Origin: Opitutia bacterium
GTDB taxonomy: Bacteria; Verrucomicrobiota; Verrucomicrobiia; Opitutales; UBA953
Assembly: GCA_004558035.1 (NCBI GenBank)
Contig: SFEJ01000014.1
Location: 1 to 64,000 of the forward strand
Length of the DNA: 64,000 bases
Reading direction: 5' to 3'
Made by a program: the position numbers and the translations under genes. The notes under the pieces were generated by a model. That model had not been told where the DNA came from. It ran no database searches and worked only from the letters and a program-made list of their open reading frames with translations. Every line of letters begins with the position of its first letter. Positions within the stretch are counted from its first letter, which is position 1. Positions 37,701 to 44,599 of this stretch are shown piece after piece.

Positions 37701-40442
37701 AGACACCGTGCGCGGCTTCGGCTTTCCGTCCTTCTCCGGCTTCGGCAGAAACAGCTCCCGCAGCTCATTCGAGATGTCGGCGTCGCCGAGCGCGTCGCCA
37801 TGCCGGGAAATAAAACGCTGCACGACTTCGCTCACATTTTCGTCCGTCAGCGTGCGACCCGGCTTTGCGCTTCCCTGTCCGTCGCCGCGGGTAGTCGATG
37901 CCGCCTGTGCCGGCTTCGGCATCGGAATCGTGTTGTCGGCGTTCTCGCTGTTCTGCGGAGCGGGCGCGGCGTTGCCGCCGTTTTCGGTCTCCGCTTTCGT
38001 TTCTGCTTCCGCTTCTTTCAGCTTTTGTTCGGCGCGCTGGGCGACGCGAACGCGCTCCTTCACCTGCGCGAGCGCGGCTTCCGACGCGCGGGCGAGCACG
38101 TCGAAGCCCTTGACCATGCGTTTGTCGAACTTCACGCCCGTTTCCTCCGCGATTTTGCGGATATGCGATTCCTTCTGCTCGGCGCTCCACGTCGGGTCAT
38201 AACGCGTCTGTGCGTCGTCTCCCATCACCCGCATCACGAACGAGCTCGTGTCCAACGTCGGAAAAAGCCCTTTCTCGCCCTTGGCGCGACGCGTCGCCTT
38301 CTTGTCGCCCGCATCGTCCAGCGCGGACATGAAACGCGCGGTCGCCTGTGCACCGAAAGCCTGTCGCACCATGCCCATGTAAATCTGTTCTTTCTCCGCT
38401 CCGCTCAACGCCGCGTCGAGATTCAGCGGAGCATTCTCGCCGAACACTCCTAACTCACGCAGAGACTCATAAACGTCGGGATTCTCCCTCAGATGCTTCA
38501 GACACGCTTCGCGGTCCCGCGAACGAAGCTGCGCGCGCTGACCGACCGCCGCACCGTGAAGCAGAAGCGTCGCCGCGACCACCTCGCCGATGAACGCCGG
38601 CTGGCGCGCATTCTCAAGTCCTTCGACCGCGCCGCTTCGGAAAGAATCCCAAGAGAATCCATCTGTCGCCATGCGCTCAAAGCCCGAATTGGACGCCTCC
38701 TGCGCGGTTTCCGTCACCAGCTCCTCCGCAACACTCGCGGCCATGCCGAGAGCACCCTTGCCGAGCTTCTGCGCCAGCGTCCTGTCCACGTAGATGCTCG
38801 CCAGCTCGCTGTTCGTCCGATTAGCCAATTCGGTGCTGCGCCCCGCACCGAGCGTCAACGCAGTCTTGCCGAAGCGGGAAAGCCCGGAAACGGCGGCAAT
38901 CACTTTACCGCCGACGAACTCAAGCCCTGCCTCCGTCACACCCGCACCGAGCCCCGCGACCGTCGCAGAATCAAAATCCGCGCCTTTCGCGACAGCCTTG
39001 CGCGAAATGTCGCCGGCGGTCGTCGGAATATAGCTCGCGGCGGCAGTGACGCCTGTGATTCCTCCGAGCAGAATCGGAATGGAACGCGAAACGGAATAAA
39101 GCGCGCTGCCCGAATGCTGCGCCGCCTCTCCCAAAAGCGTTTCGCCGTGCATATACTGACGAGACAAATTTTCGAGCAATGCCGCCCGAGCCACATGCTG
39201 GTCGCGCAGACGCGAAACCACTTTCTCGGCGGCGTCGAAAAACGCCTCGCGCTGCTCGGAAGAAGAAAATTCGTAGCTCACGCCCGAAATCTCGCCGCTT
39301 TCCGGAAGCGCAGCCTTCCACGACTCTTTCGGAAACGGAAGACCGCTCTTTTCCATCTCGCGACGGAGCAGCCGTCCCGAATCGGTCGGCAGAGAGCCGT
39401 TGTCGAAGAACGCGCCGCCGTCCATCCTGCCGCGCTCCCTTCTCAGCGAATCAGAAAACCGCTCGATCGTATTGCGGGAAACAAGGTCAAACACACCGCG
39501 CACATCGTCATTCGCGCCCGTCCCGAAAGCATCCATCAAAATGCCGAAGCTGCTGGACGTATCTTCATTCGCGAACACGCTCGCCCACTGCGCGACCTTC
39601 GCGACGCGCTCCGGCTTCACGCCGGCACCGATAAGCCACCGAGGAGCTTCCGACGCGATTTTATACTTGTCGATGCCCGAGCGATACTGTCCGCCTATCG
39701 TCAGTGCGGCACGCGTCTCGATGACGTTCAGACCGTCCGCGCGCGCCGCACGCCAGCGAGCCAGCACGGACTTGTCCAAAAATCCGCGATCTCGAAGCTG
39801 GGACGCCATCTCGTTGGGCGATAACCGCCCATACTCGCCGACGTCGAGACCGAGCGTTTCCGCCGCGCCTTCAATCGTCATCTCACCGCTGTCGAGAGCG
39901 TCGGCGACCTCTGAAATCTGAAGCCCCTTGTCGCCGACCATGCTCGTGAGCGCGTTGAACGCACCGGAAGCGGTCCGCGCGCCCGTCCCGAACTCACCGC
40001 GCGCCATCGAATTGATATAATCTTCTTCCTTAGCCTCGGGATTCAGAAGCTGATAAAGCCCGAAACCCGCTTTCAGTAAAAGCTCCTCATTATTGGGATT
40101 CTCGCGAGCCTCGTTGACGAGCTTCGTCAGCCCACGCAGCCAACGACGCTGCGGCGCGCGGACGTCCTCCACGACTCGCACGCCGTCCTCAGACACGCGA
40201 GCGCCCCAAACCTCCGGATCGGATGCCGTCCCGGCAAGCGGCACATAGCCGTTCCCGTCGAAGCGTTCTTCGACGTTTTCCTCCGTCGGAACGAACACGC
40301 CGCCGACCGCTCCGGAACGCTTCGCAGGAGCTGAAATCGACAGTCTCGGGAGAGAAGCGCCGCCGAGCGTCGAGCGTTCGGAGATCGGATTCAGAAAATC
40401 GCCCGCGCCGTCCGCGAGACCGCCAAGTTCTTCATTTGCCAT
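34566..40442 (-). CDS. Giant polyvalent virion protein, 5' half (MPTase-like, nuclease-like and ART modules)
   Basis: This 1958-aa protein has an ATG start and, in order, a helical N-terminal region with hydrophobic stretches near 430 and 620, a Lys/Pro-rich linker (about 840-970), TTLHEAVWHNVW (about 1088), which may be a degenerate metallopeptidase-like motif, and a nuclease-like module (about 1300-1440). An ADP-ribosyltransferase domain follows with KAFHVSAADFEKFDSLFMG, then TGEGSQYYGWGMYF and NYVIYNADERVRI (1486-1815). The final segment is the RFKRWFGDW linker, after which the frame becomes unrelated sequence. It lies directly downstream of the gp15-like gene, as gp16 does in T7. Domain calls beyond the ART are tentative. 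Confidence 0.82.
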   Translation of the reverse strand: MANEELGGLADGAGDFLNPISERSTLGGASLPRLSISAPAKRSGAVGGVFVPTEENVEERFDGNGYVPLAGTASDPEVWGARVSEDGVRVVEDVRAPQRRWLRGLTKLVNEARENPNNEELLLKAGFGLYQLLNPEAKEEDYINSMARGEFGTGARTASGAFNALTSMVGDKGLQISEVADALDSGEMTIEGAAETLGLDVGEYGRLSPNEMASQLRDRGFLDKSVLARWRAARADGLNVIETRAALTIGGQYRSGIDKYKIASEAPRWLIGAGVKPERVAKVAQWASVFANEDTSSSFGILMDAFGTGANDDVRGVFDLVSRNTIERFSDSLRRERGRMDGGAFFDNGSLPTDSGRLLRREMEKSGLPFPKESWKAALPESGEISGVSYEFSSSEQREAFFDAAEKVVSRLRDQHVARAALLENLSRQYMHGETLLGEAAQHSGSALYSVSRSIPILLGGITGVTAAASYIPTTAGDISRKAVAKGADFDSATVAGLGAGVTEAGLEFVGGKVIAAVSGLSRFGKTALTLGAGRSTELANRTNSELASIYVDRTLAQKLGKGALGMAASVAEELVTETAQEASNSGFERMATDGFSWDSFRSGAVEGLENARQPAFIGEVVAATLLLHGAAVGQRAQLRSRDREACLKHLRENPDVYESLRELGVFGENAPLNLDAALSGAEKEQIYMGMVRQAFGAQATARFMSALDDAGDKKATRRAKGEKGLFPTLDTSSFVMRVMGDDAQTRYDPTWSAEQKESHIRKIAEETGVKFDKRMVKGFDVLARASEAALAQVKERVRVAQRAEQKLKEAEAETKAETENGGNAAPAPQNSENADNTIPMPKPAQAASTTRGDGQGSAKPGRTLTDENVSEVVQRFISRHGDALGDADISNELRELFLPKPEKDGKPKPRTVSPKKNPKHKKPKTKANVETQESVELDENVMNALKGLRARAYSAFQFESALEAYAESCRKDLQTRTSKETRAERLGFYAAKHAGVTNGVGSFAEFVRYSWEARAEDRNRVEMSALTEKGRVKLIRMMKKLFGIELEIGAVPSWASAADRAKIVRGEVNGIFDGDRAWVSDVNGLVGTTLHEAVWHNVWAQCAKARAKLELLGDRVTPEEKERLEKLAALGYKMKEYVANVPQWLRDRVAAEYGYGERGGAEVAEVLEEVGAFLFETEFEQELLDELDDASHKWWTKVRGLFAKAFPLVTGRGADDEASFERAGGLSDAHAAMREMMDAVLASDGEEAVGVGEEGEEGDEKYSRRRSGTENAKNPREALPAIGRETNPTIAPEDSGVNISITDGNRKQILDSLDGLRGKNIPDPKQFLSALKRAFGFKSDKGSKYVHQIRDDERLTLRISDHRAKAIQFAERKEPTGNTSVVVKLFDTRFHPARGAELVQFVYYPDKFSKAKADDIVDGVKNWIDVGTFNGALADSVESSGNGLVSRGGVVPLDAKEAGKKLSELVDDGDEVDVGGVSYSVVRPGKAFHVSAADFEKFDSLFMGTGEGSQYYGWGMYFLTRPRVWRNYREQFTRFGEAKELTPEMLKKASELEKIYSEKFEAVKPIRENYYDLLHQCRDIERKIGEACGRVYRKLSATAEDVRIWELACRTFAHIERVNSAPDNYDVDCLLKNVLSFKREVSNSSCSLKQELLDVLESIDPLLEKARALKPELVSSKRAFDIASDSAMRAYENWFAAKTGRPVVRPYTYRVEFDETAENMLDWTKELTREQFDKFLTALQKRNPELATFYESYRDRPPVLSRLHTDARAIDRRDISLALDDAGFIGHTMPVGGMHTDDYRHGHNYVIYNADERVRITGKARFSKVRGNGKNETNGTAETEYLESSDFGEDGRAKPEILAEIEAEKAKIREDAQKNGSFMKAPNGAPSKLDAEQWVLVRTKRFKRWFGDWEAAAKRKDEKDGAAGGLPWDEREVLRIFAQVRNAERVFARQRFLFHGR

Positions 40443-40503
40443 GAAGCTGTTTTAACGGCTCGCGCGACGCCGCGCGTCTCGCCCGCGTTAGCCCGCTCAA
40501 AGC

Positions 40504-42936
40504 CTACTTTCCGCCGCGGACCGAATCGTCCTTCGGCTTGGCGAACTCACGAGTTTTCTGCTCGTAAAGACCGCTCACGAGACGCCATTCGCCGTTCGGC
40601 GCACGATAAAGTATGTCGCCGAGCAGACGTCCGAATTTGTCCCTGCCGTCGAAGACGACGCGCACGTCCGTCGCGCCTCTCAGATTGCCCGAAAGGTAAT
40701 CTGACGATCTGACGCCCAGCGAACGCTCTAATTGATCGACGAAATTGATTTTCTCCGCAGTGTTGATTCCGCGAATGCGCACGTCGAACTTCTTGCCGCT
40801 CGCATCCGTCACGCGCACCGTGTCTCCGTCAACGACGGCGTTCTTGCCGAGCTTAGCCGAAAATTCATAACCGCCGACGCCCTTGTTCGTGCCGAACCGG
40901 GAAGGTTTCGTTCCGGCGGGAGCGACTTCCGAAGTCGTGTCCGCGAACGATTTTTTGTCGTAAGAGCCCGCGTCAAAGGCGACGACGCCGACGTTCGCGC
41001 CGAGACGCTTCAACACGGCGAGCTTCTGATCGAAGTTGGCGCCCTCTCGGATCATCTCCTCGATTTTGCTGACGTTTTCTTCGATTTCGGCGCCCAGCGA
41101 GCTGCCCGCGTTCGCGAAGTCAAAATTGCACTTCTGAAGCACCGTGATCATCTTGTCCAGCCCCTTCAGCATCGCGTCGCGGCAGTGTTTGTTCTCCTCG
41201 GCGGAAATTTTGTAGGACTTGCCGTTGATGATGCTGCGCTGCGCGCCGACCGTGCCTTCGCACTGAGCACGAATGCTCTCGATGCGCGAAACCATCTGCG
41301 TCACCGCGTTCCCGCCCTTGCTTGCGCCTTCGAGTGCAAGCGTCAGCAGCTTCACGTCTTCTTTCGTGAAGGCGAGTTCCGGATTGCGAAGAAAATCGTG
41401 CACCATAGCCGCTTCAGCGACGTGCTTGCCGTCGGAAGCCGTCGTGCACAGATTCAGCATATCCCAAAGCTCGCGCGCGCCCACGCGACGACGCTTCACC
41501 GTTTCCCGGACACGCACTTTCGCGCTCGCTTTCTCGCTCAGCACGCCGAAGCCGACGTCTTTCTCGTTCATTGCGCGATATTCGTTCGACTCGAACGGCA
41601 TACCGGAAGCGACGCCGACGCCGTCGGGAATGATGAACGGAACGGGAGGATTCCCGCCGAACACCTTGGAATAACTTTTTTTGCACTCGTCGGGGATGGC
41701 GGCGCCGGCGAGAGTCGCTTGCAGCGATTCGCAAAGAATTTTCGTCGCGCCCTCGCTCACCAGCCGAAGATTCTCGCTTTTTTGAGCGTCGTAAATCTCC
41801 TTCAAAGTCTTTTCCTTGTCTTTGTGCACCTTGACCAACGCGTCCTCGAACGCCGAATAATCGCCGCCGAAGCACGTCTCCACGAACTCTTTGCCGTCCT
41901 TCGTCGTGCGCGCCCATCGAATGCGTTCGGCAAGCGCCTCACCGAGCTGAGCCAGCCCGAGCTGCTTGCTCTCCGCGCACTTGTCGGACAATCTGTTGGA
42001 ATAAGCCGTCATGAATCCTTGCACGCGCGCGGCGGTCTGAAATTCGGAAGCGAATTGAGCGCATTCCGCGTCAAAATGCTTTTTGTAGTAAGGAAGCATC
42101 TTGTCGCGGAACAGCGCCTCCTCGCTGCTCAGTTCGAACCCCTCGCTCCCGTCGTTCTTTTTGCCGTCGTAGTTGCTCAGCTCGTTGATCTTCGACAGCA
42201 GCTCGTTCAAAACGACGGGATACTGCTTGACGGCTTCCTCACGCTCCAGCGTCTTTAGATACGCAATGCGGGAATCAGTGAACTTCTGCATGTTGGTCAG
42301 AGCGCTGATTTTCGCGGCGGAAGCCGCTTCGTCCGGAGTCGCGCCGCTCGCGAGGGCAAAGTCGTGATAAACTCGCACGTTTTCGGCAGAAGCGTTCTTC
42401 AGCCTTTCGAGAGAGTCGTTCTTTTCACGCACGCGGTTCTCCTTGAACTTCGTCGAATAATTCGTCCGAAGAAAATGCTCGAAAGTCACGCGCCCCGCGC
42501 TTCGCAGATTCGCGCCGACGCGCTTCGCGGCGGGAGAGATCGCGGAATCGTTCATCGCCGTTTCATCGTGCCACTTGTCGAAGTCGGCGCGCTGCTGCAC
42601 CACCCACGCGTCCAGCTTTTCCTGCGTGGACAAATCGAAGTCCCCGCGAAGAATTTTCTCCTGCAGGTCGGTCTGACGCTCCGAAGCAAGAACCTCATAA
42701 GTTTTCTGCGCGCGCAAATCTTCTTCGTCTTGGATGCGCTTCACGTTTCGCGCGGCGGCGTCGAAGCCCTTGTTCAGTGCGTCGCCGGCAGCCTCGAACA
42801 TTCTGCTTCGAGCCTCGCCGAGTTTGCCCAGAGCGCCCGAAACGCGCGAATAGGCGCGCTCCACGGCGGCGTCGCTCCAAAGTGCCGGCTGCTTCACGCC
42901 GCCGTTTCCTCCCTGCAGCATAGGTATGTTGCCCAT
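40504..42936 (-). CDS. gp15-like internal virion protein with C-terminal staphylococcal-nuclease domain
   Basis: This 810-aa protein occupies the T7 gp15 position between the gp14-like and gp16-like genes. Most of it is helical. At about residues 698-790 there is a thermonuclease (SNase) domain: AVVDGDTVRVTD, FDVRIRGINTAEK and GRDKFGRLLGDI. Compared with the secreted nuclease at 49261 it keeps the first Asp (DGDT), the Arg of VRIRG, the Glu of TAEK and the Arg of FGR, but the usual Asp of DxPE is Asn. It may therefore be weakened or altered in catalysis. A Shine-Dalgarno sequence (AAAGGA) precedes the ATG. Confidence 0.85.
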   Translation of the reverse strand: MGNIPMLQGGNGGVKQPALWSDAAVERAYSRVSGALGKLGEARSRMFEAAGDALNKGFDAAARNVKRIQDEEDLRAQKTYEVLASERQTDLQEKILRGDFDLSTQEKLDAWVVQQRADFDKWHDETAMNDSAISPAAKRVGANLRSAGRVTFEHFLRTNYSTKFKENRVREKNDSLERLKNASAENVRVYHDFALASGATPDEAASAAKISALTNMQKFTDSRIAYLKTLEREEAVKQYPVVLNELLSKINELSNYDGKKNDGSEGFELSSEEALFRDKMLPYYKKHFDAECAQFASEFQTAARVQGFMTAYSNRLSDKCAESKQLGLAQLGEALAERIRWARTTKDGKEFVETCFGGDYSAFEDALVKVHKDKEKTLKEIYDAQKSENLRLVSEGATKILCESLQATLAGAAIPDECKKSYSKVFGGNPPVPFIIPDGVGVASGMPFESNEYRAMNEKDVGFGVLSEKASAKVRVRETVKRRRVGARELWDMLNLCTTASDGKHVAEAAMVHDFLRNPELAFTKEDVKLLTLALEGASKGGNAVTQMVSRIESIRAQCEGTVGAQRSIINGKSYKISAEENKHCRDAMLKGLDKMITVLQKCNFDFANAGSSLGAEIEENVSKIEEMIREGANFDQKLAVLKRLGANVGVVAFDAGSYDKKSFADTTSEVAPAGTKPSRFGTNKGVGGYEFSAKLGKNAVVDGDTVRVTDASGKKFDVRIRGINTAEKINFVDQLERSLGVRSSDYLSGNLRGATDVRVVFDGRDKFGRLLGDILYRAPNGEWRLVSGLYEQKTREFAKPKDDSVRGGK

Positions 42937-42951
42937 AAGATTTCCTTTCCA

Positions 42952-43473
42952 TTATTTCGCGAACGCGCTCGCCTGTGCCGCGCTGCCGAACAGACTGCCC
43001 GCCGCGCCGAACATGCTCGAAACCATATTCGCTTTGCCGGTCGCTTTCGCCAGCCGCGCTTGGGTCTGCAGACCGATCGTGTTCAGCCGCGATTCGGTCT
43101 GAAGCTGCACGGTCTGCTCGATCGCCTGTTGCCGAACCTGCCACTTCTGAAACGCGATCTCTTCGTCGTTCCTGCGCTGGACTTCCTGCGCCGTCTGCGA
43201 ATTCTGCATGATGCCGGCGCTCGCCACCGCGCTCGCCGTCTCTGCTTCCGCGCTCAGCCGAGTCTGCTCCAAAATCTTCAGCTGAAGCGCCGAATTTTTG
43301 TGCACGCTCGCGATGTTCCGATTCGCGACCGCCTCCTGCGACTTCGCTTGCGAAAGCAGCAGCTTCGACTGCGCCTTCGCCGTGTAGTAAGAATTAAGCC
43401 CCGAAAGCACGCTCCCAGTTGCGGAGAACAGACCTCCGGCGATCGACAAATTACTTGCTGCGCCCCAAGCCAT
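42952..43473 (-). CDS. gp14-like internal virion protein
   Basis: This 173-aa protein has a Gly/Ala/Ser-rich N terminus with MAWGAASNLSIAGGLFS, a long Gln/Ala helical middle (about 35-145), and an Ala/Gly-rich hydrophobic C terminus (MFGAAGSLFGSAAQAS). Its size, composition and position match T7 gp14, which forms the outer-membrane end of the ejection conduit. There is no sequence signature beyond this. The gene has a Shine-Dalgarno sequence (CAGGAG) and starts 1 base after the tail-adaptor stop. Confidence 0.75.
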   Translation of the reverse strand: MAWGAASNLSIAGGLFSATGSVLSGLNSYYTAKAQSKLLLSQAKSQEAVANRNIASVHKNSALQLKILEQTRLSAEAETASAVASAGIMQNSQTAQEVQRRNDEEIAFQKWQVRQQAIEQTVQLQTESRLNTIGLQTQARLAKATGKANMVSSMFGAAGSLFGSAAQASAFAK

Positions 43474-43474
43474 G

Positions 43475-44590
43475 TCACGCTCCTGCCGTTTTCAGTGTTT
43501 TGCTCATGCCGCGCTGTCGGTTCAGCACCTGCGTCACCACGCGCGGACGTTCCCGCGTCCAAAACTGTTCTTCCAGCTTCTGCGCCGTCGCCAAATCGCC
43601 CAACCCCGTCGCGGTGATGCGTGCCGCGACGAGCTTGACGACAAGCCCGAAAAGCTCGCTCGACCACTCGGCGGGGTTCTCGGAATAACGCACGTAAAGC
43701 GATTCGACGTGCCCGTCGGGTTCACTCGCGCTCCAAATGCGCGAACCTTCCTCGAACCACTTTTTGTCCGAGCTCACGGCGAGAACGCGCAGACAGCGTT
43801 CGGGGCGGTAGTAGCAATAAACGTGGCGCCCGTCACGCGTCCCCTCTCTGCCCGTCCATTGCAGACGATCACAGTGAATCAGCTCCGTCCAGCGTGTCAG
43901 ACTCTGCACTTCCTTGACAGTCGGAAGCAGCACGCCGCGAAGCGCGCGCCCCATCATGCTCGCGTCGCCGCGCCAATCCGCGATCGCGGGAGCGCCCACC
44001 GCCCTCAGCGCGGAATCGACCACGCCGTCCAACGAAACGCCTTGGTTTACGCCGCGAACCTTCAAGGAAGACTGCGCCGCGTCCGAAATGCTCGCGAGAT
44101 ATGTCCCGTAGAACTCCTTTTCAAGACCGACAGTCCCCGAAAGATCATGCGCGACACCCGGATAAATGCGGGCGGCGAGCAGTTTCACGACGGCGGTCGT
44201 CAGCAGCGCACCCCACTCCTGCGGGTTTTCCGAATGGCGCAGAAAGACGACCTGCACGCGTTCCGGAGGAAAAGGCGAATCGACGTGAAACTTGCCGCCT
44301 CGCTCCGTGTAAAGCAGCTCCCTCTCGGCGTCGCACACGCGAAGCACGCGCAGACAGTCTGCAGGAAGCGTGAACGTCGCGCCGTCCGCGCCCGAGCCGC
44401 CGTCGGCGAGAAGCTCCGCGTCCGTCTCAAGCTCGCTCCACGGCAACAGCGTCTGCACCTCGCGGATGGTCGGCTTCAGATGAGCCTTCAGCACGTCGTG
44501 CGTGCTCGTTCCCGTTCCGTCCCATTGCTCCACCGTCGTTTCGCCGATGGAACTCAAAGCCGCGTTGCATACTTCCGTCAGATTCTCCAT
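43475..44590 (-). CDS. Tandem-duplicated tail tubular (adaptor) protein
   Basis: This 371-aa protein consists of two homologous halves. The first (about 1-180) includes LKPTIREVQTLLPWSELE, then CLRVLRVCDAERELLY, VFLRHSENPQEWGALL and TTAVVKLLAARI. The second (about 188-371) repeats these as LLPTVKEVQSLTRWTELI, CLRVLAVSSDKKWF, VRYSENPAEWSSELF and GLVVKLVAARI. Each half matches T7 gp11 in size and type, the ring that links portal and nozzle. T7 uses one copy per subunit, so the double protein is unusual. It lies between the nozzle-like and gp14-like genes, as in T7, with a Shine-Dalgarno sequence (AAAGGA). Confidence 0.85.
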   Translation of the reverse strand: MENLTEVCNAALSSIGETTVEQWDGTGTSTHDVLKAHLKPTIREVQTLLPWSELETDAELLADGGSGADGATFTLPADCLRVLRVCDAERELLYTERGGKFHVDSPFPPERVQVVFLRHSENPQEWGALLTTAVVKLLAARIYPGVAHDLSGTVGLEKEFYGTYLASISDAAQSSLKVRGVNQGVSLDGVVDSALRAVGAPAIADWRGDASMMGRALRGVLLPTVKEVQSLTRWTELIHCDRLQWTGREGTRDGRHVYCYYRPERCLRVLAVSSDKKWFEEGSRIWSASEPDGHVESLYVRYSENPAEWSSELFGLVVKLVAARITATGLGDLATAQKLEEQFWTRERPRVVTQVLNRQRGMSKTLKTAGA

Positions 44591-44599
44591 GTCGTTCCT

